NCBI GenBank assembly: GCA_029168955.1
Contig: JAPDOI010000040.1
Coordinates: forward strand, 1 to 64,000
Reading direction: 5' to 3'
Origin: Aplectana chamaeleonis
Lineage: Eukaryota; Nematoda; Chromadorea; Rhabditida; Cosmocercidae
Length of the DNA: 64,000 bases
The notes under the pieces are model-generated. The model had not been told where the DNA came from. It saw nothing but the letters and a program-made list of their open reading frames with translations, and made no database searches. The translations under genes and the position numbers were made by a program. How positions within the stretch are numbered: position 1 is the stretch's first letter; each line of letters opens with the position of its first letter. Positions 15,310 to 59,299 of this stretch are shown piece after piece.

Positions 15310-15780
15310 AAAGGCACAGTCCAAGCTCAGGGACGAAATCTGAGATTTCCACATAACGGTGAAGTAGACCCACCCTATAAAGCCCCTGCCAAATGCGAGC
15401 TCTCAATTCCTCAGAGTGAGCGAGATATAGGGAGAAGCCACCCTGGGGCGTCCATACCAGTTTGGCGCGCCCCTTTTACGATTTTTCGAGCTCAACAGCG
15501 GCGAGATGAGCATGGTTTTCGACCAGTAGCCCCGTTCTTCCCTTCATGCTCAGCCTCTCCCTTTATTCAGGTCGGTTCGCAAACACCGGTTGCAAATCAC
15601 GGAAGTTGAGCCTCGGACAACTCGTCCACCATGAATCCGCAGCTTGATTTTTGAGGGGCCATAACTTCGTTCCTAGGGGGTCTTGAACGATTACAGAGAC
15701 ATTATTGGAATCAGCATGAGACCGTTTTCAAAATAGGCAGAAAAACAGAAAAATGATTTTGAGGTTGGGCTGTGCCTTTA
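15310..15780. mobile_element. MITE of about 470 bp
   Basis: Termini AAGGCACAGTCCAAGC and its imperfect inverse (GGTTGGGCTGTGCCTT) lie between TA dinucleotides. There is no ORF. It looks like a Tc1/mariner-type non-autonomous element, the TA duplication being weak evidence by itself. Confidence 0.6.
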
Positions 15781-16049
15781 ATGACAGAGCTGGGTTTGCT
15801 AGGAAATGGTGTAAAGATGAAAAAAGGAAAAATCTTTGAAGGAAACTATCAAAATCGCATTGAACTTTTCACCAGAATTCCAAGGGTTCGAGGCCCATTG
15901 CAACAACAGTTTGGGAAACCGGCTCATAACGAGCAACCAATAGCAATAGCAATTCTTCATAGAGGTTTTCGAGAGCGCTGATTTCGTAGGTGACCACTGC
16001 AGAACATTTGAGTTAGAGCGAAACACAAAATTACGGAGTTCATGGGTGG

Positions 16050-16815
16050 ACCTATAGATATGAAACGCAGTGTATAGGGCCATGGTGCAGCCGGTCTTGG
16101 AATATGGTGCCCCTATATGGACCAGACATCTCTCTGAATCCTCTTGGTGCAGATTGCAGAGAACACAGAATACTGCCCTCAGGCTTATCACTGGATGTCA
16201 CAAGTCGACGCCTATTCCGCATCTTCATCAGGAAACCGGCCTACTTCCCGTGAAAGAGCACTGCTTACTCCAGTCTCAGCAATTTCTAATAAGTATTGTC
16301 AAGAGCCCGACCCATCCAAATTACCATCTTCTGTCGTCTGGCCCCCACCCAAGAAGCATGCGCACGCCGCTCAGTGCTTCCCTGTCTGCAGTCGATCAAC
16401 AACGCTGGGCTACATCCGAGCTATCACGAAGAAGACTCCAGATGGCGGAGCATACGCGGTTCGTGGCAGAGCACCTGTCTGATACTCAGCCCAACTTAAT
16501 CTATGGCGGCGTGCCCCCACGAGTCGACGACAGCGAAGCTGGACTACCGAGACGTACCCGAACAATCCTCGCTGGTCTGCGATGCGGTCACTCCAGATAT
16601 CTTAAGGCCTACACTCATCGGATTGATCAGTCAGTCCCAGATAAATGCCCCGATTGTGAATGTGGTGGACATGATTCATTGCATCTATTTTCATGTCCGG
16701 CCAGGCCTACAACCTTGTCTGCTCGAGATCTATGGTACAAGCCGTGTGAGGTGGCTAGCTTTCTACGCCTCTGATGCGATGCTCTGTTCATGGCTGACAA
16801 GAAGAAGAAGGAATA
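16050..16815 (+). mobile_element. LINE 3' fragment, same subfamily as the LINE at 40914
   Basis: A single open frame (16070-16774) covers the post-RT region: AMVQPVLEYGAPIW, LQRTQNTALRLITGC, LPVKEHC, and the knuckle CPDCECGGHDSLHLFSCPAR ending FLRL. It stops 40 bp before a GAAGAAGAAG tail. The C-terminal FLRL and GHDSLHLF match the + strand LINE at 40914-44364 better than the FLNL-type copies, so at least two subfamilies exist here. The 5' truncation is at about 16050; the 15781-16050 stretch before it shows nothing recognisable. Confidence 0.85.
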
Positions 16816-16826
16816 CGTTATGACTA

Positions 16827-17696
16827 ACAAGGAAGGGTTGCCTACATCAGATGGAGTTCCGGGATGCACTTTTAATATGTACTACGGGAGGACAGCGTTC
16901 CAATATCCTACACTCAGAATAGGCTAAACGCCTCTGGCGGTCCCTAAAAACGTCCAATTTTGAACAAGGCCAGAACGGCTCGGCCGAAGTGAGTAGAGCT
17001 GATTTAACGATTGAATTACCTTTGTGTATGTTCAGAATAGATCAGAATTTGTTCAACAATGCATAATTTCTGATCTATAAAGAATCAATGCACCAACATT
17101 TTGTACATCTATTCTGAACACATCTAAAGGTAATTCAATCGTTAAATCGGCTCTACTCGCTTCGGCCGAACCGTTCTGGCATTGATCAGATTTTCACTTT
17201 TTTAGTTACTGCCTGCAGGCTGCGAAATTTCGCAACGGGGGTTGCAAAATTTTGGATCCGAAAGTGAATGTTAGTGGGGATCGCGAAAACTTCGGTCCAA
17301 AAATGAGAATTTCGTGAATATCCCATAAATTCTCGATTACTTTTGGTTCCCAAGGGAAGGATCGTAGCATTCGGTTTCAGGCGCTTGGGCTCAACTACTG
17401 AACGAATTTTCGGCGTCTGACACTTCGAGTAATCAACTATAAACTGGCCGGACTCGGGGAGGAGGGTGCGCGAAAATCGCGCCTCGGGGAGGGGGGATCG
17501 CTAAAATTTTGAATTTTGGAGAAAAATGTGACGGGGGGTCGCTCCGATTTTGAAAAATTACGCAACGCTCCGCTTAACCCTGACTGTCTGGGCATTAGCA
17601 GATTCTGAGCATAGGATACTGGAACACTGTCCTCCCCCTAGAACATACTAAAATTGCATCCCGAAACTCCATCTGAAGTTGGCAACCCTCCCTTGT
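16827..17696. repeat. Foldback element with about 95-bp arms
   Basis: Left arm 16827-16921 (ACAAGGAAGGGTTGCC...) and right arm 17590-17696 (...GGCAACCCTCCCTTGT) are inverted with scattered mismatches. The 17210-17580 interior has several G-rich runs beside TTGCGAAATTTC-like motifs shared with the dispersed repeat at 26967-27310. No ORF. Confidence 0.8.
16969..17180. mobile_element. Inner palindrome (MITE) inside the foldback
   Basis: GCCAGAACGGCTCGGCCGAA at the left and the inverse TTCGGCCGAACCGTTCTGGC at the right begin arms of about 75 bp (shared core TTTAACGATTGAATTACCTT). It is nested in the larger foldback. No clear target duplication was found. Confidence 0.75.
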
Positions 17697-17824
17697 ACGC
17701 AAATGTTGGTGTATTATAGCACAAAAGAAATTTTGCTGTTTGCCGTTTGCCGGTCATTTTTGGAGTTTGCCGTTGTCGTTTGCCGAAATTTGAAATTCCT
17801 CAGCCGCACACCCCTGATTCAAAT

Positions 17825-19096
17825 GGAGAAGAGGTTTACGACCCTACTTCAAATTTCGGTTTGTGGGCACAATACGGAAGTGCAAGCTGAGGCTCCACAT
17901 CCTTCAACTACAACTTATCAGAAACTGAGAGGTAGCAAAAGGACTCACACCGGTCGCATCGTCGCAGAGCAACCAATAAAGGACGTCGAAAAAAGCTGTC
18001 TCGGATATAACGTCGTGTATTGTCTCAAAAGACTAATTCATGACTACGTCGACCCGAAAGCGGGCATGAATATGTGGCGACAAACTCTCAGGCGGCATAA
18101 TTCGCGTGGCCAGCACAAAGTAATCCACGATAGATTCGTGGACCAGCAGAACAACGAACTGAAGTTAGCAACAGGAGCTACAATTACATCAACTGCTACG
18201 GCGTACACAATAGCCAAGGAGGGATTCTCTTTTGCCAAACAGTTCCCACTCCTTATAACAACAATGAAGACTGGAGCGATTGCTTCGGAAGCTCATTACG
18301 ACGCAAGAAGTGCTGCACGTATGATCAAGCAGTTCGCCATTAATATAAAATACGATCTCCTCAAATATGCCATCGGTAACGACTTGCCCATCTTACTTCT
18401 ACCGGATGGTACCACAGGTAATGGAGTGAAACGGATTGTGTTTCTGCTGAGAACTGTATCTCCCGTCAGTCGTCCCATGACCTTTCATCTCGCCCTCGTA
18501 GAAGTCGAAAGTGAATCTGGAGAAGACATATTGCATGCCTTACGAGAGTATTTGATTGGATCGACCCCCTGGGCACAGCAGCCTGGTCTCTCTATTACCT
18601 CATGGAGTTTCTTTATGAGTCGCCTGGTCTCACTCTTGAGCGATGGAGCTTCAGTGGTGACGGGTCGGACGCAAGGCTTCTATGGATTGATCAAGGCTCA
18701 AATCAGAAACAGAGTATTGGGACATACAAAGGAATGATCTCGTTTTCTCAGTTCGCGGAGCTCACAAGTTGAACCTGGTGATTACCTCGCAAAAAGGGTA
18801 TCCCATGAACATCACATAAGCTTTGGTGATAGAATTGCACTTCTTATCCGGTTCTCTAATGAGAGGTCGTGGAAGATCCACCTACCGATCTGTTGCGAAG
18901 GAAATGGATTTTCGATTCCTCCATATGACGATGCTGCATCGTGTACGCTGGGCTGCCAGTTTGCAGCCATCTGTCCAGAATATTTTCAGCAACTATTCTG
19001 TACTAATTGAAAATCTGAGAAGACTTCATTTTAATTTTGATGCCACTACGAAAATGCAAAAAACACTTTGGGTGATGACAGATGCTCGAACATGAT
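17825..19096 (+). pseudogene. hAT-type transposase relic, C-terminal part
   Basis: An open frame from 17825 to 18737 contains QFAINIKYDLLKYAIGND, LALVEVESESGEDIL and LLSDGASVVTGRTQGFYGL; the SDGASVMTG-like block is characteristic of KIAA1586/C17orf113-type hAT-derived proteins. After a frameshift near 18735 a VRGAHKLNLV motif follows (the family's HCxAHRLNL block), then at 18823-19095 an RWAASL..L.NYSVLIENL segment. The dimerisation (hATC) end is not found. It joins the N-terminal relic at 11925-12217 across the 5.6-kb insertion. Frameshifts and stops show it is dead. Confidence 0.7.
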
Positions 19097-19156
19097 CGTG
19101 CTGCAACATGTGAACGCTACACTTCATCATTTGGCCTCTGTTTCTTAAGCTGTCCG

Positions 19157-19372
19157 AAACGAAGAGAGCCTGGGCTGGAATTCATGAACGCTAAACCAGG
19201 GGTCCCGGCAGGGTTTCTTTGAAAACTTTTGCAAACCAGCGATTCATCATCGCTAGGTTTGGTCAGGACTGGGCTACGCCTGGTTCCCATGTGACCTCAC
19301 CTCCGAGGTGGTGGTTTGGTTTGGTTTGGTCCCAGCTGGGGCAGCTAACCAAACCAAACCCTGCCGGGAGCC
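19157..19372. repeat. Short repeat resembling the TIR element at 3328
   Basis: It opens GGGCTGGAATTCATGAACG, close to the terminus of the element at 3328, and ends with AAACCCTGCCGGGAGCC, which inverts an internal GGCAGGGTTT. The middle has GGTTTGG repeats. Probably a decayed MITE of the same group. Confidence 0.45.
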
Positions 19373-19626
19373 AATGTGTTATTGTTCATTATCTTTTTAG
19401 AACCTGCTCAACTTTCTATGAGTTATTTTTGGAATAAATTCAAAGCTTCGCTATTTTTCTGTTCTACTAAGTCTCAACAGCTTTCGCATGGCGACCGGCC
19501 GGAGGCCTGCGCCCCCCCCCCCTCCCTCATGGAGTCTAGAGTTGCGCCCCCCCTGGTTACCGAAACCGAGGGTGCTTTACCCTGTGTTGGAGTCGGCCCA
19601 TCTCTGTACATGAACTTTCTCACACA

Positions 19627-20469
19627 TTTGGGGGGAAGTTCCCGAGGACAATAGAGCTGTTTTGGTCGCTACTACTCGGTCGGGGGGAGAGGAGGGGGAC
19701 GTCTCGCTTCTCTCCCCTCGAATTATGCCCAACGACAAGGCGTTCGAAACAGTCAACTCGGGGGGAGAACAAGGGAAGTTCGCCTCACGGTTGTTCCCAT
19801 GGCCTCCCCCCAAACATGATGAACGCGAAAACAAAGCCGCAGCGTATACGGTGATGCAGACGGGCTAGTCGCGAGGTGATGTCGCACTTCGCAAGTTGAG
19901 GGGGTAGATCTTCCACTCAAGAACTACGTAAGGCATATCTGCCTGGTTTTCAGAGGAGCTAATAAGCTTTTCTATAACCTTTAATCAGAGGTGAATATTT
20001 TTGAACCGGTCGCAGTTTTTCAGGAACAGGAGATTGTCGAAAGCAGCATTTGGGGGGAAGTTCCAGAGGACAATAGACCTGTTTTGGTCGCTACCACTCG
20101 GTCGGGGGGAGAGGAGGGGGACGTCTCGCTTCTCTCCCCTCGAATTATGCCCAACGACAAGGCGTTCGAAACAGTCAACTCGGGGGGAGAACAAGGGAAG
20201 TTCGCTTCACGGTTGTTCCCATGGCCTCCCCCCAAACATGATGAACGCGAAAACAAAGCCGCAGCGTATACGGTGATGCAGACGGGCTAGTCGCGAGGTG
20301 ATGTCGCACTTCGCAAGTTGAGGGGGTAGATCTTCCACTCAAGAACTACGTAAGGCATATCTGCCTGGTTTTCAGAGGAGCTAATAAGCTTTTCTATAAC
20401 CTTTAATCAGAGGTGAATATTTTTGAACCGGTCGCAGTTTTTCAGGAACAGGAGATTGTCGAAAGCAGC
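19627..20469. repeat. 423-bp tandem duplication (two copies)
   Basis: Copy 1 is 19627-20049 and copy 2 is 20050-20469. I see only a handful of substitutions (for example CCCGAG against CCAGAG, GAGCTG against GACCTG). The high identity implies a recent event or an assembly duplication. Confidence 0.9.
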
Positions 20470-20697
20470 GTGTTCTAGCAAGCTGATTTCTGATCAGTCA
20501 TTGAACAATGGGAAGATCAGCAGTCGGAAGGTCGCGGGAAGACCTGCAGTCGGGAGAACAAGAGAGCTCCTGCTGTGGGAACTTCCCCCATTACTCTGCT
20601 GTCGAGACGTCCCCTTCGCCTCTCCCCAATTCGGGGGAAGTTCCCCAGTTGTTTGGAGGGAAGTTCTGCTGTCGTCCTCGGGAACTTCCCCACGAAT
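19627..20697. mobile_element. GC-rich insertion with GGGAAGTTCCC palindromes
   Basis: It interrupts the minus-strand LINE between PFADAP and EKVHVQRW. It contains many near-palindromes of the type GGGGAAGTTCCC and CGGGGGGAGA, and the two edges carry inverted copies of GGGGAAGTTCCCGAGGAC. It is mostly a two-fold tandem duplication (see next entry) plus a diverged part at 20470-20697. It encodes nothing recognisable and its transposon class is unknown. Confidence 0.55.
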
Positions 20698-21270
20698 ATC
20701 TGAGTTACGAGGAGCATCTGCGAACGGCGTCCTAATCGACCTCTCTCTGTTGGGCTCCATAATTCTCTTTGTCGGATGATTCGGCTGTCTCAGAAGATTA
20801 ATATACATCCCTGTGCCTGGAGTTCACAATGCTCCTTGACTGTCAATATGCAGGCCTCCGCGTGAAGATGTTCTATTGGGGAGCTCCTTGCACAACCGGT
20901 AACAGTTCTAAGCGCAGCATTCTGTACACGCTGCATTCTGTTTTGAACGCCTTGCTTGGTAGATGATGTGATGAAAAAATTCTTGCCGAGTGCATAAGGA
21001 TCCGCTTTCCCTGATTTGGAGACGTTCTCCTCGAATTCAATAGCGGAGCTCATCGAGGAAGCGGACTTGCCGGAAATTTTCCTCAACACTTTCCACGTCG
21101 TATTTCCGCCCGCCTTGAAATTCAGCTTTTCAGTGAATTTCTCCCAGCGCTCCTTCTTGTTCTTGTCCAGGTCCTCCTTGATCTCATTATCCAGCACAGC
21201 AATCTCCGGGTCTAGATGATCTGCGGAGATATTAAAATTATTTTTGATCAAACCACACTAGAGGTTGCTA

Positions 21271-21549
21271 CTGTGCTTATCTGGGTCAAATTCCGGTCCG
21301 CAATTGCGTCTCGACACGCTTTGCGGCCGCGCGCTTTCGAGACGGAAGAGTTTCCAGCGCAGCAGCTGCCGATCTGTTGACTATAGGTGGGTTTTAGAAA
21401 TTGGAAACTAAACAAAATTGAAGAAAACTTTATAAAAAAGCCAAATCGAGTCGGCTTTGGAGCTGGAAACTCGATTGACTCGAGCGCTTGCGGCCGCAAA
21501 GCGTATCGATACGCAATTGCGGACCGGAATTTAACCCAGATAAGCACAG
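21271..21549. mobile_element. 279-bp MITE, copy 1
   Basis: Inverted termini of about 60 bp start CTGTGCTTATCTGGGTCAAA and reach the NotI-like GCGGCCGC motifs; TA flanks both sides. The only other copy seen is at 24346-24624, also 279 bp. TA target and long arms suggest a Tc1/mariner-driven MITE. Confidence 0.85.
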
Positions 21550-22207
21550 TAATTACTTGATCAATAGGTTCAAGCTAAACGGCGAGAAAATCAACCGTAT
21601 TATGTCTTTTTTGAACACGGAATACAGGACAAAAATAAAACCACTTCTTCATGGAGAGTTACATAGAGAAAATACTTGGAAGTTTCCATATGAAGTTGTC
21701 AAAAGGTTGCGAAAGACTTACATATTTTGTCCATTGGATAAGGCTAGTAATAACTATGGACTAATTAATTTGTAAGAAGTATTACCTTATGTTCCTAATG
21801 AAAGAAATGGGAATTACTTTTGATGAAGTCAACAATACAATAGTACATGGAAATAACAATGAAGTTTTTGAAGCCGTTCCAGATGCAAATGAAGCTTCAA
21901 TAATTCTTAAGCTTGAGTTTTTCAACCTGAAGAACAAGTTGAAATTTGTAGTGGATTGTTTACTTCCATTGATTTATGCCATACCAAAGCTACATAAAAA
22001 TCCTATCAAATTTAGATGTATAACAGGAGCACATAGTAGCAGTTTGAAACCTCTGGCTCAGGAATTATGTGTGGTATTCACAACACAGAAGAAGCATTTT
22101 GTTAATTACGCTAACATAGTTGAATCTCGGAACAAAATAATAAAAACATACTGGTCAATTGCAAACATAAATATTGCGGAGCAGCTGAACTCATTTAAAA
22201 ATAACGA

Positions 22208-23137
22208 TCTTCTTCTTCTTCTTTGCAGCTGCAGGAAGGTTTTTGTCAAAGGTTCAAGAAACTGGCGACTGAAACCGGATTCGTCCACAAATCCATTGTT
22301 GTCAGAGTGGTCGGCCTCTTTGGGCAATCAAATAGGTGTTCAGTTGTGTGGCCACGGCTACCACAGTCCGGGCACTCGTCAGGCTTACTGCGATCGATCT
22401 TATGCAAGTATGACATCAGCATAGGGGAATGACCGCAGCGTAACGAGGCAAGGGTACTTCTAGCCCGCCTACCGAGTTCCATCTCGGTGTTGCTGACTAT
22501 GGGTGGTACGACCCCCAATATGGGATTGACGGTCATCCTACTCAAGTGATCCCTGACGAACTTGGTGTGCTCCGCACGTAAAAGACGCAGACGATCCAGT
22601 TGGGAGTCCGTCCATCTTTGTATATTGACTTTCTCGGGAGCATCCGCAAAAGGCCTTCTGATATGTCTCTCTCTCACGGGATTCATGATCCTTCTTAATG
22701 GGTGGTTAGGCTGTTCGACAATGTTAATAACCAGTTGCTGCGCTTGGAGTTGGCAGTGCTCCTTAACCGGCAGAACTCGGGCCTCAGCATGAAGATGTTC
22801 CACTGGGGTGCTTTTAGCACACCCTGTGGCAATCCGAAGTGCAGCATTTTGGACTCGCTGCATCTTTGTCCACGATGAATCCGATATCATGTGCTGCCAT
22901 ACCGGTGCAGCGTACTCCAACGCCGGCTGCAATATTGCCTTGTAGGTGGTCAAAATTGTCTCCTTACTGCTTCCCCACGACGTTCCTCCCAGAGCTCGTA
23001 GAACGTTGAGCTTTGCTTTCACTGTAGCCTGTTTCTGCTCAGTATTCTTGTGGAACCTCAACGAAGGATCCAATACTAGGCCGAACAGCTTAGGGAAACG
23101 TGCGGCAGGCAGACGAGCGTCTTCCCAATTCACAACG
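22208..23137 (-). mobile_element. LINE 3' end nested in the Penelope-like relic
   Basis: A 5'-truncated copy with one intact 295-codon frame (23133-22246): LPAARFPKLFGLVLDPSL, AILQPALEYAAPVWQH, VQNAALRIATGCAKS, and knuckle CPDCGSRGHTTEHLF ending FLNL, followed by a GAAGAAGAAGA tail. Exact 11-bp duplications AAAAATAACGA (22197-22207 and 23138-23148) flank it, and removing the insert rejoins the host reading frame NSFKNNDAKLHSADF. The intact frame suggests a recent insertion. Confidence 0.95.
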
Positions 23138-23656
23138 AAAAATAACGACGCGAAACTTCATTCGGCAGATTTCACTGATATGTTCACCAACCTACCTCAT
23201 ACTACTATTATTGACTGTATGAGTTATTTGGTCAACATATGCTTTAAAAATGCTAATAAAAAGTTTATGGCAAGTAATGGTTTCAAGTCTTTCTACACGG
23301 ACAACCAATCGAAAAACAGTAGTTACAGATATTATACTAAACATGACTCAATTTACTACATTGTTTACCTTCTCAATAATAGCTACTGTTTATTCGGTAG
23401 CGTCGTTTTTAAACAGAAACAAGTTGTTCCTCAAGGCGGTAATTTTAGCCCAATCCTAGCAGACTTGGTTTTATCAGTGATGGAGTTCCAATTTTCCAAA
23501 ACTTTGTCTTTTGATCGTAATGTTTTGTTTGAGCCTGGGTGATCTATTAATCATTCATAACAAAACGGACAGATATATAGAAGACCTGTTAGCTGTTGTT
23601 TACAATAATTTGTTTGAGATCAAAAGCACCCATAGGGACAATTTTCACACCGATTA

Positions 23657-23800
23657 CCCTCTACAAAACGTCGTAATTCGCACCATTCGAGGAGCGAGCG
23701 GCGTGCGCGACGCCTCGGCTTCCGTCTGCCCTATGCTCTCTCATTGTCTCTAACCTCCGCACCAGCAGGAACCAAGTGAATTTCGCCGTTTTATATACTG
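23657..23800. mobile_element. 144-bp MITE, copy 1
   Basis: Ends CCCTCTACAAAACG and CGTTTTATATACTG are imperfectly inverted and lie between TA dinucleotides. A second copy is at 50512-50670 with the same CGTCGTAATTC and TCTCTAACCTCCG blocks. It interrupts the Penelope-like relic after KSTHRDNFHTDY. Confidence 0.7.
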
Positions 23801-24059
23801 TACTTAGATATCAATATAAAAATAGATAGTCATAAAATTTCGACTAGTTTAAACAATAAAACGGACGACTTCGATTTCCTCGTTAAGAAATTTCCGCAGT
23901 CAGATTAAGCAGTTTCTGTTATCATAAAGGCCTCAACAATATATTCGGAGACCTTGAGGATAACCAATGTCTGTTCTGAGGTGGGATTTTTCATTGATAA
24001 ATCAAAAGAGTTGAAAAACTCACTCTTGCATAATGGATACTCCTCTGAATTCATTACTG

Positions 24060-24345
24060 TGAACATAGTCAAATGTATATGTATATGTTTATTACAGGCC
24101 TAGCCTGCTTAGTTAATTTACACAGAATAAATGCAGCTAATAATGAATAAATAGAACGTAAAACCTATACAACAGTAAAAGGCCAGAAACCGCCTCAGAC
24201 ATCCACAGTCATCAAGTACTGATCCAAGAGACGTTTAAACGCAGGTAGGGTTGTAGGGAGACTGCACCTTTTGAGTAGCTTTTCAAACTCGCTCCCGGCT
24301 CTATTAACAAAGAAATGGTGCCTCAGACTTTTCTTGGCTCTGTTA
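24060..24345 (-). mobile_element. CR1-like LINE 3' end
   Basis: Minus-strand frame SLRHHFFVNRAGSEFEKLLK then LPAFKRLLDQYLMTVDV and a stop, the usual C-terminus of CR1-group LINEs, followed by about 100 bp of UTR and a tail of ATATAC units (AATAAACATATACATATAC). Inserted in the Penelope-like relic; its upstream end abuts the MITE at 24346. Confidence 0.65.
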
Positions 24346-24624
24346 TAGTGCTTATCTGGGCCAAATTCCGCTCCGCAATTGCGTCTCGACACGCTTTGCG
24401 GCCGCACGCGCTCGAGTCGATCGGGTTTCCAGCGCCAAAGCAGACTTGATGTGGCTTTTTTATTCAATTTTCTTTAATTTTTCTTAGTTTCCAGTTTCCA
24501 AAACCCATCCAGAGTCAGCAGATCGGCGGCTGCGGCGCTGGAAGCTCTTCTGACTCGAGCGCGTGCGGCCGCAAAGCTTGTCGAGACGCAATTACGGACC
24601 GGAATTTGGCCCAGATAAGCACAG
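24346..24624. mobile_element. 279-bp MITE, copy 2
   Basis: Second copy of the element at 21271, same length, with inverted CTTATCTGGGCCAAATTCCG arms and GCGGCCGC motifs. TA occurs on both sides. Confidence 0.85.
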
Positions 24625-24720
24625 TACTATCGCAACAAAAAAGTTTCATATAAATTTCTTCTGCCAGATGATCACAATAACATTAAGAAAGTTCTTGCTG
24701 CTATTTTATGAGCGTTAGAA

Positions 24721-25530
24721 ATAGCTACACTCTAATATTGATTTCGATTCCTCCCCCATACCACCATTATTGGACTCCAACCCCCCACTCGTGGGCTCTT
24801 TTTCCTTTTTTTCTTCATTTTCATGTCTCTAATTTCACGTAATATCCCATAAAGCTCTTTACCAACAGTTCTCGCTCAATTTTCTCTTCTCATTGCTCTT
24901 TCTCATCGACAATTCTGTTCCTCACTGAGGAGCCTCGGCAGAATTGTTTGGTAAAGTTCGTCTGCGGGTCGAGGCGAAACGAATTTTATCAACTTCTATT
25001 TCCTCAGCATCTATCTTTCCATTTCTTCCTGCTATAAGAAGATTGCAGCGTGAGAACAGCTGTGTCTGCGGAGGTCGCTATGAAATTCTACGTTACGGTG
25101 GGTGTGCGGTAGTTTGGGCAAAGTATCGATTTCTGTCAAAATTTCTTTTCAGGGGTTATTCATGGATCGAAAACATATTCAAAATTTTGGTCAACGGGGG
25201 AGGGGTTGTAGCTCCGTCGAAAATTGGCGCAACGGCCTGCTCAACCCTGGACTTGACCAAAAAAAAAACAATATTTCTGTGGATATCTGGAAACGGTTCA
25301 TAACCATTTCTTTTTGCTGATAGTTTCTCCAGAGGAGCGCAAGTATGTTGGGTATTGCCTGAAGTGTTGGCATTGCCCTGAATGATTGCGCGATAGCAAT
25401 TACGTCACTGGCGTGATTGGTGAGGGGGTGAAAATCTGATGCTGTATAGGTTCATCAACATGCCTAGGCACGTGAGGACTGCCCTCCTAGATAGTGTCAA
25501 ACACCAATCAAGATTTATGACGTTACATTT
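24721..25530. other. Intergenic or intronic sequence, no gene seen
   Basis: AT-rich with pyrimidine tracts (24880-24930) and a block at 25195-25255 (GGGGGAGGGGTTGTAGC...GCTCAACCCTGG) that belongs to the dispersed GGGGGTTGCG-type repeat. I found no prp-8 exon here although the missing N-terminal exons would be expected upstream. Confidence 0.5.
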
Positions 25531-25812
25531 GTATACTCTGTTTATCTTGAATTGCACAAAACACGGTCCGCCAATAGTCCTCTAATTGACCCGCTAGTAC
25601 AGTAGTGTACGTCCACGACGCGTTCTCGGCAGACCCGGGTGGGAGGGTGGGTGGCTGAGTGACGGCATTGACGAATCGATTGCTCTGCACACCGGGTGCA
25701 GACCCGGGTCTGCCGAGAACGCGTCGTGGACGTACACTACGGTACTAGCGGGCCAATTAGAGGACTATTGGCGGACCGTGTTTAGTGCAATTCAAGATAA
25801 ACAGGGTATATA
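25531..25812. repeat. Palindrome with about 105-bp arms next to a prp-8 exon
   Basis: Left arm 25531-25640 (TATACTCTGTTTATCTTGAA...) and right arm 25705-25812 (...TTCAAGATAAACAGGGTATA) match almost base for base through CACGGTCCGCCAATAGTCCT and CGCGTTCTCGGCAGACCCGG, with a 65-bp loop. The right edge is only 23 bp from the acceptor of the first prp-8 exon in the window. No ORF; probably a MITE or a foldback. Confidence 0.9.
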
Positions 25813-25835
25813 CGCTTTTAGTGTACCCACTTCAG

Positions 25836-59290
<33,455 letters not shown>

Positions 59291-59299
59291 TAGGATTCG

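Larger units (their letters stand above)
19590..21235 (-). mobile_element. Degenerate LINE copy split by a GC-rich insertion
   Basis: The minus-strand pieces are 21235-20790 (linker AADHLDPEIAVLDNEI-like through ALGKNFFIT, then a jump to MQRVQNAALRTVTGC and HLHAEACIL), 20808-20700 (MYINLLRQPNHP, PFADAP) and, after the insertion, 19626-19590 (EKVHVQRWADSN). An internal deletion removes the whole RT between QNR and MQRVQNAALR. The far 3' end is missing. Frameshifts are frequent. Same family as the copies at 8038 and 22208. Confidence 0.75.
21550..24720 (+). mobile_element. Penelope-like reverse-transcriptase relic, multiply interrupted
   Basis: The translated pieces in order are PLDKASNNYGLIN; LIYAIPKLHKNPIKFRCITG (21950-22040); SADFTDMFTNLPH (after 23149); VVPQGGNFSPILADL (about 23430); RYIEDLLAVVYNN (about 23570), corresponding to the catalytic YIDD block; YLDINIKI and NKTDDFDFLVKKF (23813-23905); GYSSEFITVNIV (about 24050); and after the last insertion VSYKFLLPDDHN, IKKVLAAIL (24640-24710). 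This order matches EN-lacking Penelope-like RTs of the PKLHK...RYIDD type. No GIY-YIG domain is visible. Stops at 21773, 22412 and 23539 show decay. Nested insertions sit at 22208-23137, 23657-23800, about 24060-24345 and 24346-24624. Confidence 0.65.

Noticed and set aside
24944..25303. ORF of 119 codons as a candidate prp-8 upstream exon
   Set aside because: Translation does not match the Prp8 N-terminus; it contains part of a dispersed G-rich repeat.
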